Shown here piece after piece: positions 24,401 to 31,764 of a DNA stretch of 64,000 nucleotides. The translations under genes were made by a program, and so were the position numbers. Numbering within the stretch: position 1 is the first letter of the stretch; each line of letters begins with the position of its first letter. The notes below the pieces were generated by a model. It ran no database searches, was not told the origin of the DNA, and was given only the letters and a program-made list of their open reading frames with translations. This stretch comes from a virus, in IMG/VR virus record IMGVR_UViG_3300026518_000009, positions 1 through 64,000 of that record; one strand, 5' to 3'.

Positions 24401-27400
24401 ATTATATCAGGACTTAGAGAACGTGGAGTTATAGATAATAATGGTAAAATATTAGATAAAAATACAATATATAAACTTCAACAAAAATTAGGAGATAGAG
24501 TATTATCTATTAAAAATAATACATTAGAAATTAATGAATCTGAACTAGCTAACTATAATACTAAACTTAAAGAATATGCTGCTAATAATACTGGACAAGT
24601 ATATAGCACTCATAATTCTATAATAACTACAGAACATTCTCCAGAAATTAAAAAAATGATTAACGAGTATAATATACTTATTAGTAAATATAATTATAAG
24701 CTTACTGGAACAATGTCTAATAAAGAGAGAGCTATTATTGAAACTAGAATAGATAAATTACGAGAATTTAGAGATGAATTAATTGAAAATGATTCTATAG
24801 ATACTATTAAAACTATAGCTAATAAACAATTAGATTTAGCTCATTCTATATTAAATAAAAAAGAATTAACTCATTTAGATATTCAAGCCGCATCTGATAT
24901 AGCTAGTATGTGGAATAAAAATACTACAGATAACTATTTAACAGCAGAACAAAAATTAAATCCTGAGAATAGTGAATATAAAGTATATAGGGAATTAAAT
25001 ACAAGAGCGATTGATATAGATAATGAAGTATTATATCATGCTAGAGAATTAGCACTTGATTATATAAATAATACTATCGGATTTAATAAAGAAATTAAAT
25101 TAAAAGATTTATTAGCAATACATGATATTCCTTATTTTAAAGCTACATTTATGGATTTATTTAAAGCTAAAAGTCCATTATTACAAACTATTGGAATGGT
25201 ATTATCTATTGCTAATAATGGACCAAATGGTGTTATACTTGAAATGAATAAAACAGTAGATGATATATTTAAACCTATAGAAAATGATAAAAGTATAAAA
25301 TCAATTGTTGGTAATAATTTTGATATATTTCATAAAAAAGATTCAAAAGGAAATATTTTACTTAGTTTAGTAGAACGTACAAGTGCTAAATGGGATGAAG
25401 ATTTAGCTAATTTTAAGAATAAATTATCTTTATTAGATAATCAATTTGACAATGGTATTATTAAAGATAAAAATACTTATTTAAAAAGAAGATTTGCTGA
25501 AATTAGAAAACAGAATAAAAAACAGATATTAGTTGATATTGTAGCATTAGGTCTTACTGGTAGAGTTAATAGTAGACAAAGACCTGGGTATAAATTTGAT
25601 GACCCTAGTGAATATAAACAATATCTAGTTGATGAATTAGGAAAAAATATTGCTGAAGAAGTTATTGAAAATGCAAAAAGTGAATATCAACAATATTTAA
25701 ATGATAAAGAATATAAAACTGAACTAATTAATGATTCTGATTTAAGTAAAGAAGAAAAAGATGTAGAACTAAAAAAATGGATAAAAGATAATAATCCAGA
25801 ATTAACGTTAGATAGGATATTTACTGGAGAAGATATAGATGGTGGAAGTAATGGATTTAAATATATAGTTAAAATACCTAGAAGAAGAATTAAGCAAGGA
25901 GATAAATATATTGATACTGGATATTATGATAAAGATTTTGAGAAAATAATGGCTAATGATAAATTAAGAGAGATATATAATAAACATAATGAATTATTAA
26001 CTAAATTCTTAATTAAATTACCTAGATTAACAACTAATAATTTAGATACTAATTTCTTACCTGGAGTACTAAAATCATCTTATGATACAATGTTTAAAAG
26101 TGAAGATTCTAGAATGAATATATTAAATTCTAAATTAATAGAGTCAATAGCTTCTACTGATGTTAGAAAACTTGTTGGAGATAAAATTAAATTATATGTT
26201 AAATCAGATATACATGGTAAAATATTAAAGAGTATTCCTATACATTATGTAGAACATACTCAACCAGATTATATGTATTCAACAGATTTAAAATATAACT
26301 TGAAAAAGTTTGGAGAAATGGCATTAAATTATGAATATAAAAATGCTATGGAACCAGTATTATTTACATTACTAAAGGTATTAGATAATGCTAGAGAAAT
26401 ACAAACTACTGATAGTGGAGCAAATATATACAATGAAAATGGGGAATTACAAACTAAAGATAATGGTTTAGTAATGTCTCATAAATTGGTAGATAACTCT
26501 ATTGCAAAAATAATGTATGATGAAGGATTAAAACATAAATATAGTTCTAAGGTAATTCATAATCCTCCTAGTATGAATGAAGTAAAATTAGTTACACTTC
26601 GTAGAAAGTTAGAAAGGGGTGAGATAACTAAAGATGAATATGATTCTAAGTCTGCTATTATTAGTAAATCAGATGATAGTCAAATAACTTTATTAAATGC
26701 TAAACAACAACATATATTAAAAAGATTAGGATTACAAATAGAAAATGATTATCATAAATTAGAAAATGATTTTGAAAATAATAATATTTCAGAAGAAGAA
26801 TATAATACAAAATTAAATAGATTAGAAAAAGATTATGAAGCATTAGGTGGAAGAAATTTATCTACTACAAAAGTTGCTGATAAATTTTTATATCTAACTC
26901 AGATGAAAGGTATGGCGTTAAACTTTACTTCAGGTATGGGTAACTTTTTATATGGAATTATTGCTATGTTTACTCATGCTAATGGTAGAGTTGAATTTAA
27001 TAATAAAACAGCTTTTAAAGCAATGAATGAAGTATTATCAACTAGATTAAAATCTAAAGAAGATAATAAAGTATATAACATAATGAAGAATGGTAATATT
27101 GTATACGATACTATTGATGCTAGACATGACACTGTTAAAAGTAGTGATATGTTTAAACAAGTTCATAATTTAGATTTTTATGTATTTCAAAGTCAAACTG
27201 AGTATTTAATTCAAGCAATGTCATATATAGCTAAAATGATGCACTATAAGGTAGAAGATAAAAATGGAAATACAATAAGCTTATATGATGCATATAAGAA
27301 TGATGGAACTATTGATATTGATAAAATGGGTGAGGATTTTGCTAATAGATGGAATCATATTACAAAACCAGGAGAGGTTAATGATTTTGTTAATTTTAGA

Positions 27401-28114
27401 GAAAGTGGAATTGAGTTAAATAAAATGTTACATGGTAATTATGATCCTAGTAGTCCTAAATTAATAAATAGTACATTATTCGGTAAAGCTTTAATGCAAT
27501 TTAGAAATTGGATACCAGAAGGAATATTTAGTAGATTTAGTGATGAGTTTTATGATCGTAGATTAGGTAGAACTATAAAAGGTAGATGGACTACATATGG
27601 TGAATTAGGAATAGGTGGAAGTCTTAAAACACTATTAAAACAAATATTATATAGACCAGATGCATTTATTATTGATGGTGAAAAGATGAAAGATGTAGAT
27701 ATAGAAAATATGCGTAGAAATCTAGGTGAGTTAGCTGTTGCTGTAAGTATTCTTGGAATGATGCTTGGTCTTAAAGCTATTATTAATTGGAATAAAGATG
27801 AAAATAATGGTGGAATAGGAGCTTCTAGTGCTATGGTAGCATATAATATATTGTTTAGAGCTAATCAAGATATATACTTTTATAATAATCCTAAAACATT
27901 TTACAATATTCTTCGTTCTCCATTACCAGCAACAAAAGTATTTACTGACTTTATGAATGCTGCACATGGAAGTTATAAAGAACTTACACAAGATAATTAT
28001 AGAGGTCAAAGTTGGTATAGTAAATGGGCAAAAGTATTTCCTATATTAAATCAAGCACCTAAATGGGATTATTATGCTAATAATATGTTAAAGACTAATT
28101 ATGGTTATCAATAA
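12452..28114 (+). CDS. Giant virion RNA polymerase polypeptide (5220 aa) with embedded zincin domain
   Basis: One uninterrupted frame of about 600 kDa. Residues 2849-2859 (MGSDFDIDKMY) carry DxDxD at D2852, D2854 and D2856, the metal-binding loop of the two-barrel RNA polymerase of crAss-like phages (phi14:2 gp66). YTRIPKQ and the strand EIVGFLPE lie just upstream, as expected for the second barrel. Residues 3737-3741 (HESAH) form an HExxH zincin motif. Residues about 150-240 are Gly/Ala-rich, 430-900 strongly coiled-coil and Lys-rich, and hydrophobic helices occur near 4821 and 5091-5113. In many relatives this content is split over several large genes; here it is one. In phi14:2 the enzyme is injected and transcribes early genes. 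The zincin may process the polypeptide; that is inference. Confidence 0.88.
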   Translation: MPNNNNNSMYNDADALLKDNSGMHPNITPVSKIDMGIGDYSTYDPNPDKYSKGFVPTGNPLSSQEGELSQFKANNQTTFQKIGNTLIKGILEIPTTAVEPLGTLVDLPMWFSSEERMNKGYENFFTKAINNTNEDINKSFPVYLHNENPTPITSADWWYQNGSSVISMLGFLGTAGALDKAAGMLLEGLGDAIDATKFGSAVGKTLSTLEDTSMFGDAASGLKTLSETGKLNQLGSSLLSSAALAHSTGMADAAQTFKIAKDRYTQYYSEKYPNFTPTKINDLAKHAAAKEAEKTLNRHLIDILFYSAGIGNMLKGVKASSTYATLMGDAMVKDVAQSTATLYAMGVTDKFISNEALRDIKINTGLEKDDGSTLVDRYLKEAVSKEGLSAGAVGALNALLLQGFTYMRTRGARQLALERMKENAKTIGDSDKFDKLSKQQFFDLVLDNAAKGTMKNVYETLESISNLKPEEVNKLGLSDNYMDKAKEYSDIAYKIEDEYNKYTAKYPNHQELANEIVINRYLDRDNRREINKVDLKLKELNNTANTDELNHPLHDVKYNSIQRQVNISLIDSYSSLLDRFKDKDNNYRDIETGLTKDEIQSKIDNLKLRNRFILAENERLKTNYLKSILSDNPTKEEIDAQKELIDNYLYTIEKDKNGKINKKLNLSDYDEKLAKLLLQKADLESSRDVASKKASLLDNSKEAQEQYIEEANKQSEIYSKLINNTKEEIAKNKTLTQLDEYEKNARETGSPNLDNPIVKNMIDAHRKVLENKAKTDAKKEKIINSIKKSKNKVTEVVDKLKNKEANTVDEKPIKQNEEDKLSNESNKQSASFSSIGMQDNSSKNTSKTPTKESINLQNKIEELKKNNSNIEKEYNIGDYKKVQKLANNFINGNQNNTSENQQLLNNYPNLFEELIKNTKDNISINDETVASIETNSIKTGIEDGDAGELNKSLANKSDNKISETLVQAHNAIHTQENNGYKISFTINDEINRIDDKIVEGANAAAYLSSDYISIVKIYKSDKRSNKIDRKSISNEFKDETAKIIANTIQKGDIVKFEIDADYIKEHNLDLNNMSDEDRLHNTPIIAKYKYNGKWIKTFYVHEPEWIAKYTDNGLLVPDNIAGIKIVDGTPIDITKEQYDSNIKIRKYILDKLNNGEEVTATISDKKNGHLIEHIAIDKNGNFILNANGVPRIEKGKVSELMPEHTELAIAVSDDVILGKGKSLGLKLNTNNIYPGTVFKVVSTNVINNLTGEREKDIIPLITPKITTHQQVGFNIENYLKIHFSDYDITKLNDDYKKFSNTTQNLFDRNNSNSLFKFLDNYLQLKKFNIDTLIRSPKGKYLFNVDKDGTFSFGSTTSEVLYSAKIEDGKYIFTSEIASGITKDLTLDEFMIKFNNALHDKQSFIPFAVKYTKINGQDISIHEPIIHAHNQIGIKNRTNDDFEITNVNTFKNYNRFVEDKLQTTFVGTNKDSDGNYIYFTQPNLHFNIAEEMKPENVEHINSDLDNILNNTSEEGVDLDNILNDEANNDGRPSINSVEADDKETTIYNNDDIKTTSDYYIKEFGSFTQQKQIANSLIKPILRLYTEQVLNNSSELSKLNHSEYFNQKYLQLVKIKDILSNIKSKFDIDKLSINDKDKKFLASLGIDYRLNNANELLSDMLKYYEITTKPDIYKKLVEHAKSELNNIGINTKGKEFNFEGFEENEDGENNLYETAKYDDKARLKLNDKHISSPLFKAFLYTIPYTESKDGKNIAKRNVLGLDMYANIDDIYNKLHSISMDKVLTFDDMMKVLRSQQTVYPVFKTIADRLNNDIMIPVQTEMVNYMAKYRHELQTAIESKFNKATLINNNSTTGKYGIFNDWRNKFNISNYIIAKDDNSFEYDIDKINELKSNYSKAYDLYKNDYLNPKFQNIFKNILSKFGIDLSNRTINTIFELPNSIEKANIEQILNPKASNSFIGMLFRLSNSKGDIDKISPFNNKAISKYLLNIAKVEDIFSDKVFDNSAIDGSGNLIFEPQDYNYLKNTVNDILNPNGNKLSDLLKASFSKHSLWLNAIASNSNIRKNFKVSFFDSYKLGNNSSNATERKLLTESNQNKIALDIFANSTHDRTNFFGLTFGENSTSPIFTTARQDIKLYFDEEGGKIRVDDNTVELAFNQALNEIERIKTFQDTIKKTKFSDYNNGAETFFLYRYLNKDELSKIISKDELGEIYTGNKLEITPNGINIIKDVIRRKLEEHIENTIADFEEHNNIKSKEIQIKDKNKDEVKTVKIYTPDNLSKQYSTDKTFKPVNISGKTEYYKNKTLLESDTLRNTIANFAIQSKLANAEMYYMLADPAIMTKVDKDGKVDIEATFKNLQKRLKGALSPHITGNWTTPTFRSVTAKDRIIDSKHLNEYHDKLKINGYKELETTDGFELTTLKEDIEFRLANNLIKPNIAKSILNKIKKVSNTEDRYFELDNIEKDAIFNVNKPILYSSKYYPDEDVNMIHFRKSSAMPLLPEMTRGLPLDKIRVAMERDGVDRVGFNTTDKLGKTELATLFDKEGNILNNIRFNDNQIQTINRDVFGMQQHIPTDNHEVAVITQLNSLALDGLLDTKGFKYKDKTYNGHQLRDKKEELKIKLFELGKQRVLNRFGIEESNGEYKFTNYSGLKKLLLNVAKKNNWSDIDIQQLGITKDGKSFKFPLIFNNSLDRIQSALVSYLNKEIIKIKFNGSGDVQVPDLGFGKAITTDYNKLSDSEKSNLKANTIFIDGYNNNTLDAYGINNDSSVRRMQVLVSWGFTDNTGNLLDINKFTKINDDGRLVIDTDKLPKEVLEGIYTRIPKQKHGSTVPFEIVGFLPENMKKTVVVADGITEQMGSDFDIDKMYSYLKYRYLDKDGKFNVVSKDTKDDIEHKLELINEYKTLQEQFGELVSNNKAYVEIDGKKKLTEIGRKIQDKIDEIKTEVNDNLDEQYYKQLLKINTEDNVIKNDYVDLLNSIYTHPDVAKIALTPLTNTDLDNEILRQKFSTYSDITDWKYQRDSYNLQQNGKDLIGIISLANIYNAHAQAHTLELGKILRDKIKILDDTGNVLDLNYLGGTAKSKFIDDNNNVIIRSKSDNIQTLQDAAVDNGANPKLGYLGVNVNNINSIITALRLKTNDNESMNINFILRLIKIPLVKEYLNNILEFKNNNDFEHRGFELKYANDKLEEKYKDDLYKDNDKLLSAKMLLDAINDDNITNSTATSALELFKKLYKLGDAEAKVMSTVMSAIRNGAGKNIYESMGLANRLYSDVINNEYIPKAYELLGDLKYDKNNRPYIDYKTELGKAFENSVIFTNQSLGRLLNINTPKLRTVFSELYNNNIPLNAKNIKGVVDEYRTAILSSKSGIVPNDIVRQERYRLLYGKTSLWNRIQDYLKTNDNKFLDELKIKSVPGKDIAKRIAYDNTKGKNISEVDNINYINEMLYSDNLELKSIGEDLVKYSYLVSPIFNTISFTRFISTKYLEELGVDKNLRNINITNVPMDGKTNVNTEAFIAQQYQHKPYLAINLNTDGIDIIKSHFGSKGFREEVAVNLDKKIFNGKVPNFLSDNYKDNNGSRTWLLYEYIGVNNNNEYVYKRIDTAGNANKQGKYIKEYNLNTRRIISLFNDNQHDYNYKGIEKIISRPTEINDETPTTNSLPNITAVDKYAKDGKLTSTLKEIKSNDYYSLIADTFSKYFKHTTDVNFAFDNSLPNNIAGIYKDGLIRMNGNIDLDNPKNIDTFEAKILHESAHAITDKLIDNYFNNKSANTKEVNAILDRLNEVFIHSRNKIISNSDKEEYLKDLINKFSKLNKNDKLSISKEDAKYYGFTDLHEFISETISNNKFRELLNNVKYNKDRTVLDKINGLLQKVYKTILKSFGLDVKPNTALDYTFNEIFNLMHENSKYDNFDDLKVDGNDFANKTVVEKANDNIVDKLNLDKKAILTKDELSIIARNTDTKENMLDKDPYSDTYIPTQDPTNNNIASNYKVFTKESIISGLRERGVIDNNGKILDKNTIYKLQQKLGDRVLSIKNNTLEINESELANYNTKLKEYAANNTGQVYSTHNSIITTEHSPEIKKMINEYNILISKYNYKLTGTMSNKERAIIETRIDKLREFRDELIENDSIDTIKTIANKQLDLAHSILNKKELTHLDIQAASDIASMWNKNTTDNYLTAEQKLNPENSEYKVYRELNTRAIDIDNEVLYHARELALDYINNTIGFNKEIKLKDLLAIHDIPYFKATFMDLFKAKSPLLQTIGMVLSIANNGPNGVILEMNKTVDDIFKPIENDKSIKSIVGNNFDIFHKKDSKGNILLSLVERTSAKWDEDLANFKNKLSLLDNQFDNGIIKDKNTYLKRRFAEIRKQNKKQILVDIVALGLTGRVNSRQRPGYKFDDPSEYKQYLVDELGKNIAEEVIENAKSEYQQYLNDKEYKTELINDSDLSKEEKDVELKKWIKDNNPELTLDRIFTGEDIDGGSNGFKYIVKIPRRRIKQGDKYIDTGYYDKDFEKIMANDKLREIYNKHNELLTKFLIKLPRLTTNNLDTNFLPGVLKSSYDTMFKSEDSRMNILNSKLIESIASTDVRKLVGDKIKLYVKSDIHGKILKSIPIHYVEHTQPDYMYSTDLKYNLKKFGEMALNYEYKNAMEPVLFTLLKVLDNAREIQTTDSGANIYNENGELQTKDNGLVMSHKLVDNSIAKIMYDEGLKHKYSSKVIHNPPSMNEVKLVTLRRKLERGEITKDEYDSKSAIISKSDDSQITLLNAKQQHILKRLGLQIENDYHKLENDFENNNISEEEYNTKLNRLEKDYEALGGRNLSTTKVADKFLYLTQMKGMALNFTSGMGNFLYGIIAMFTHANGRVEFNNKTAFKAMNEVLSTRLKSKEDNKVYNIMKNGNIVYDTIDARHDTVKSSDMFKQVHNLDFYVFQSQTEYLIQAMSYIAKMMHYKVEDKNGNTISLYDAYKNDGTIDIDKMGEDFANRWNHITKPGEVNDFVNFRESGIELNKMLHGNYDPSSPKLINSTLFGKALMQFRNWIPEGIFSRFSDEFYDRRLGRTIKGRWTTYGELGIGGSLKTLLKQILYRPDAFIIDGEKMKDVDIENMRRNLGELAVAVSILGMMLGLKAIINWNKDENNGGIGASSAMVAYNILFRANQDIYFYNNPKTFYNILRSPLPATKVFTDFMNAAHGSYKELTQDNYRGQSWYSKWAKVFPILNQAPKWDYYANNMLKTNYGYQ

Positions 28115-28155
28115 AATACATATTCAACTTAAATATATATTTTCATAGTCAAGAA

Positions 28156-28190
28156 AAAGGGGTCTGATATATAACTATATCGATCCCTTT
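28156..28190. terminator. Hairpin terminator between convergent operons
   Basis: Arms 28156-28164 and 28182-28190 pair over 9 bp with one G-U, and continue after a one-base bulge as GATATA/TATATC around a TAAC loop. A-rich sequence on the left and T-rich on the right let it act for both directions: the polymerase operon on the plus strand and the replication operon ending at 28289 on the minus strand. The rest of 28115-28288 is AT-rich with nothing else recognised. Confidence 0.75.
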
Positions 28191-28288
28191 GTTATCTATT
28201 AACCTGACTAATGATTATTATTAAATTATGTCAAATTTTAATGTAATACTTTTGTGAAAATATAAATATACTTTTTTATATATGTAAT

Positions 28289-28600
28289 TTAATTAACATT
28301 AATATAATCAATATATTTAATTTCATTAAGTCTTTCATTTGTTAATCTACTTTTCCATAAATGTATAACTTTTTTAGCAGCATTAATATTAGTAAACCCA
28401 TAAGTTCTATTAATAGTTTTATATAAACTATTAATGTCATCAGTAAAATTACCATTTTTATCAACTGCTGATATTGATTTCCAATATCTTTTTCTAAATA
28501 TTCCAATAGTAGTATTTGATAATTGAGGATAATATAATTTTTTACCACTATATTGTTCTTCTACTTTAATTCTAAAAATTGGTTTAGCTTTATAAATCAT
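28289..28600 (-). CDS. Small basic protein, unknown function
   Basis: A 103-aa basic protein and the last gene of the minus-strand operon. It reads as a compact alpha/beta domain (KRYWKSISAVDKNG, then INAAKKVIHLWKSRL). No family is recognised. Position at the distal end of the replication operon is the only context. A frame on the same strand at 28342-28548 is a shadow of it. Confidence 0.6.
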   Translation of the reverse strand: MIYKAKPIFRIKVEEQYSGKKLYYPQLSNTTIGIFRKRYWKSISAVDKNGNFTDDINSLYKTINRTYGFTNINAAKKVIHLWKSRLTNERLNEIKYIDYINVN

Positions 28601-28626
28601 AATAATAATATTTAAAATCTATTTAT

Positions 28627-29034
28627 TTACTTATCCTTACTATTAGTATTAGTAATAGAATTTGAATCATCTCCTATTACAGTATTGCCATCATATGGTT
28701 TAATTAAACCATCATATGTACCAGATATATCACGTTTTTTAGTATGTAATTCATCTTGTGGGTTTAAAGCTTCTGATAATTTATCTAATTTATTATTAAT
28801 ATCTATTTGCTCTAATTCTTTGGCTTTATTAATCCACCACTGTTCTTTAGCTAAATCAATATTAATATCATCTTTCTTACCAGCTCTCATCCTATAAAAA
28901 AATGCTGTTACATAACAAACATCTATCATTTTTTCTACACCCCAAATCTTGATAGCCATGTTGATAGCTTCAATTGGATATGAATTATAATAATTAGGAT
29001 GATTAATTGTGTTTAATGTTTTATTGTTATCCAT
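28627..29034 (-). CDS. DUF3310-family protein
   Basis: A 135-aa protein. Residues 10-75 fit DUF3310 (Pfam PF11753): INHPNYYNSYPIEAINMAIK, then a helix with FFYRMRAGKKDDINIDLAKE, then WWINKAKEL, parallel to the family pattern of NHPxHY, Y.xRaGrK, DlxKAxWYL. The family is widespread in phages, sometimes annotated as nucleotide kinase, but the reaction is not firmly known. The last 60 residues are a polar tail outside the domain. It ends one base before the next start region, downstream of the dUTPase. Confidence 0.75.
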   Translation of the reverse strand: MDNNKTLNTINHPNYYNSYPIEAINMAIKIWGVEKMIDVCYVTAFFYRMRAGKKDDINIDLAKEQWWINKAKELEQIDINNKLDKLSEALNPQDELHTKKRDISGTYDGLIKPYDGNTVIGDDSNSITNTNSKDK

Positions 29035-29035
29035 A

Positions 29036-29479
29036 TTAATTGAATTTATAATAATTAAATCTATGTTTTATTGTATTTATATAATTTTTATTTATATGTT
29101 CTCTTTCACATAATGTTATTATATTAGATACAATAATATAATTTTTTATATCTATAGTTTTTAAAGTAGATAATTTATATTCTATTAATGCCATAATTGT
29201 ATTTTTAGGAATGGTATTATTATCATTAAAATTATTAATAATATTATGTATGTATATTAAAGTATCATATTCTACTTTAGCATTTTGAAAATTAATTGTT
29301 TCAAAAGTATATACACTATTTTTAACTTGATAATATGTAATGAATTTAGAACCTTTTGTAATTACCACTCTATTAAAATATACATTATTTTTATATTTAA
29401 TTAGATATACTTCCTTATTACTTAATACACTATCTGATACCAGTGTGTCCAAAGCCTCCTGTACCTCTTTCTGTCTCAT
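29036..29479 (-). CDS. Hypothetical protein overlapping the dUTPase gene
   Basis: A 147-aa protein that begins inside the last 50 bases of the dUTPase gene in another frame, where dUTPase motif V is encoded, so its first 16 residues are constrained by that motif. It is mixed alpha/beta (VYLIKYKNNVYFNRVVITKG, then helices). No family is recognised. A later TTG start within the overlap is possible. Confidence 0.55.
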   Translation of the reverse strand: MRQKEVQEALDTLVSDSVLSNKEVYLIKYKNNVYFNRVVITKGSKFITYYQVKNSVYTFETINFQNAKVEYDTLIYIHNIINNFNDNNTIPKNTIMALIEYKLSTLKTIDIKNYIIVSNIITLCEREHINKNYINTIKHRFNYYKFN

Positions 29480-29906
29480 CTAATTTATCTACTTTATTAA
29501 ATTGTATTCTACTATATTCTTGTAAAACAAATTGTCCAATTCTATCACCATTTTTTATTATGATATCTTTATTACTAGAATTATAAACCAGTAAATTACA
29601 TTCACCTCTATAATCTGAATCAATAACTCCTACTCCATTAGTTATCATCAATCCTTTTTTATAAGCTAATCCACTTCTAGCATGAACTTTAATGACATAT
29701 CCTACTGGAATACTCATATATAAACCAGTGTGAACCATAGTTCTTTGTCCTGGTTTTAATTTATAAGCATAATTATTATCTAATATACAGTTATTAGTTT
29801 CATGTGTTATATATGCTTTAACATCTACTCCAGCACTACCTAAAGTAGCGTATGTAGGAGTATCATTATTACTTTTATTTACTATTTTAACATCTATTAT
29901 TTCCAT
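29430..29906 (-). CDS. dut: dUTP diphosphatase (dUTPase)
   Basis: A 158-aa trimeric-type dUTPase converting dUTP to dUMP and pyrophosphate. All five motifs are visible: TYATLGSAGVD (residues 18-28), ARSGLA (76-81), GVGVIDSDYRGE (91-102, catalytic Asp), GDRIGQFVL (120-128) and RGTGGFGHTG (147-156). Length is normal for the family. With the uracil-DNA glycosylase at 48420 it forms a uracil-exclusion pair. It ends with TAG at 29430-29432; reading through would add only four residues before TAA. Confidence 0.96.
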   Translation of the reverse strand: MEIIDVKIVNKSNNDTPTYATLGSAGVDVKAYITHETNNCILDNNYAYKLKPGQRTMVHTGLYMSIPVGYVIKVHARSGLAYKKGLMITNGVGVIDSDYRGECNLLVYNSSNKDIIIKNGDRIGQFVLQEYSRIQFNKVDKLDETERGTGGFGHTGIR

Positions 29907-30128
29907 TTATTTATTATTTTTTAAATTATTTAATCTTTTCTTTTCATTATTTAATTTATAATCTATTATAATATCTATTATATCAAATATAGCATTTATT
30001 AAGAAATATATACCTACTATTATAATAATACTTTTTGATATTAATTCAGGAGTATAAATAAATTCTATTCCACATATAAGATACCCAATAATTTTAAATA
30101 ATTCTATTATTTTCTTTGCTTTTGTCAT
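29907..30128 (-). CDS. Small two-helix membrane protein
   Basis: A 73-aa protein with hydrophobic segments at residues about 8-24 and 28-52 and a basic C-terminus (NNEKKRLNNLKNNK). Its start lies 35 bases inside the end of the upstream gene and its stop abuts the dUTPase start. No family is recognised; it is one of several small membrane proteins in the early operon. Confidence 0.55.
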   Translation of the reverse strand: MTKAKKIIELFKIIGYLICGIEFIYTPELISKSIIIIVGIYFLINAIFDIIDIIIDYKLNNEKKRLNNLKNNK

Positions 30129-30390
30129 TATTAATTATTTTAATTATATTAGTTTTTAATTTATATCCTAATGGTTCACAATTAAAATCAGTACCAAATA
30201 TTGATAATTTATCTAGATTATTTTTAAAATAATTATCTATTTCTTCAACAGTATTATTTGGTGCTATTTCTTTATTAGGAAATAATATATCAACACTACC
30301 AATTCTAACATTAGAATCTACTTGCTTATAAACTGGTCTATTCCAATCATCAATTCCTTCAAATTTAAATTTTTTAATATTAATATTCAT
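30094..30390 (-). CDS. Hypothetical protein (98 aa)
   Basis: N-terminal beta strands (MNINIKKFKFEGIDDWNRPV) are followed by a helical region and a polar tail that overlaps the membrane-protein gene. Its start touches the stop of the preceding gene at 30390. The short strand-rich N-terminus resembles small phage proteins that take up host metabolites, but I recognise no family. Confidence 0.55.
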   Translation of the reverse strand: MNINIKKFKFEGIDDWNRPVYKQVDSNVRIGSVDILFPNKEIAPNNTVEEIDNYFKNNLDKLSIFGTDFNCEPLGYKLKTNIIKIINNDKSKENNRII

Positions 30391-30632
30391 TATTGATATT
30401 GTTTAACTTGTTTAGCAAAATCATCACAATAAGTATATAAATTACTAGGAGTTAAATATCCATTAATATTATCTATTTTAAATTGTTCATATTCAATTCT
30501 ATTTTTACATTTCCATAATTGTAATCTAGTTCCAGATATAGCACTAGGAATATCTAATCTAATTTCATCGTTAGAATTTATTGTTACAATTACATTATCA
30601 ATTACTTTTCTAGCTATTACCTTTTTTCTCAT
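30390..30632 (-). CDS. Hypothetical protein (80 aa)
   Basis: A small protein with a basic N-terminal strand pair (MRKKVIARKVIDNVIVTINS) and an aromatic C-terminus. No motif or family is recognised. It begins a short sub-block separated from the DUF932 gene by 70 bases of AT-rich DNA with no clear hairpin. Confidence 0.55.
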   Translation of the reverse strand: MRKKVIARKVIDNVIVTINSNDEIRLDIPSAISGTRLQLWKCKNRIEYEQFKIDNINGYLTPSNLYTYCDDFAKQVKQYQ

Positions 30633-30702
30633 TATTTTGTAAGCTTAATTGTAAAATCTAATTTAAATAAATTATACATAAATATTTATATAATATCTAT
30701 TT

Positions 30703-31737
30703 TTATACTAGTAGCTCCTGTGCTAATACTAATGCTTTATTATTTAGTTTATTATCACTACCTCCTAATACAAGTGACTCCATTTTTTTATCTTCACTAG
30801 TATATTTTTTTATATTAGATAAATAACCAGTAATTGCATTATATACTCCAAATCCTGTTCCAATAATATTATCTTGACCTACACCAACTTGATAATATTT
30901 CATAATATCTAATAGTATATTCTTTTTTCTAGTAGATATTACATCTGAATAATTAAGTTTAACTTTTTCTTGTTTAAATGATAAATATTCTTCTCTATTA
31001 AGAATTACTTTTGTAAAATAATCGTTAGCTTCTTTATCATCTATTTTAATATTAGTTAATTTTTTATATAATTCTTCATTTTCTTGAGTAATAGTTTTAC
31101 TAATTTGAAGAATATTACTAGCATCACTTATTTTATCATGAACATTTGTTGTATGTCTAAGATTAAATTTAAATTTAGCTTGACTATATCCATATGCTAA
31201 TGTATTTTGACATACTACTCTAATTGGAGTAAGAAATATACTAACTGATCTACTACCGTCATGAGAAATACTAACTACTAAATAATTTTCAATAGTATCA
31301 TATCCATTTAATATAATATAATATGGAAGTTTAGCTGTAATAAATACTACTTCACCATTACCTAATGCTCCAGCTGTTTCATAAATAGCTTTATCTTTTC
31401 CAACAATACTATCCATAAATTTAAATGCCTCAGTATTTTGCACTATCTCATATCTGTCACTAACAGTTCCAAATATATCTAATGTATCAGTACGATATGT
31501 AGCAAAAGTATTTTCTACTTGTTTACCTTTTATACCTGTAGTATCTTTAATATAGTTGTTAAATTTAGCATATATTGGAGCTTTATCAATAGTATAATCT
31601 AAATTAGCTAGTTTTATTGCTTCTTTACTTGTCATAGCATCATCTACAATGGTACCTAGTTTATGCCAAGCAGGTTCTTTGTGTGATACAAAACTATAAG
31701 TTCCTTTTTCTTTATTAAAATTTATATTTGCACTCAT
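30703..31737 (-). CDS. DUF932-family phage/plasmid protein
   Basis: A 344-aa protein fitting DUF932/TIGR03299: PAWHKLGTIVDDAMTSKEAI near residue 23, a middle with FATYRTDT and VSDRYEIVQNTEAFKF, and SHDGSRSV followed by PIRVVCQNTLAYG near residue 175. The family occurs widely in phages, plasmids and conjugative elements; its biochemical role is unknown but it often travels with recombination or restriction-evasion genes. Length fits the family. No nuclease signature is visible by eye. Confidence 0.82.
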   Translation of the reverse strand: MSANINFNKEKGTYSFVSHKEPAWHKLGTIVDDAMTSKEAIKLANLDYTIDKAPIYAKFNNYIKDTTGIKGKQVENTFATYRTDTLDIFGTVSDRYEIVQNTEAFKFMDSIVGKDKAIYETAGALGNGEVVFITAKLPYYIILNGYDTIENYLVVSISHDGSRSVSIFLTPIRVVCQNTLAYGYSQAKFKFNLRHTTNVHDKISDASNILQISKTITQENEELYKKLTNIKIDDKEANDYFTKVILNREEYLSFKQEKVKLNYSDVISTRKKNILLDIMKYYQVGVGQDNIIGTGFGVYNAITGYLSNIKKYTSEDKKMESLVLGGSDNKLNNKALVLAQELLV

Positions 31738-31764
31738 TTTATTTTATATTAATAATTAATTATT

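Noticed and set aside
28247-28254. TACTTTTG promoter element on the plus strand after the polymerase gene
   Set aside because: No upstream TTG at 19-21 bases, and it would only transcribe antisense into the minus-strand operon.
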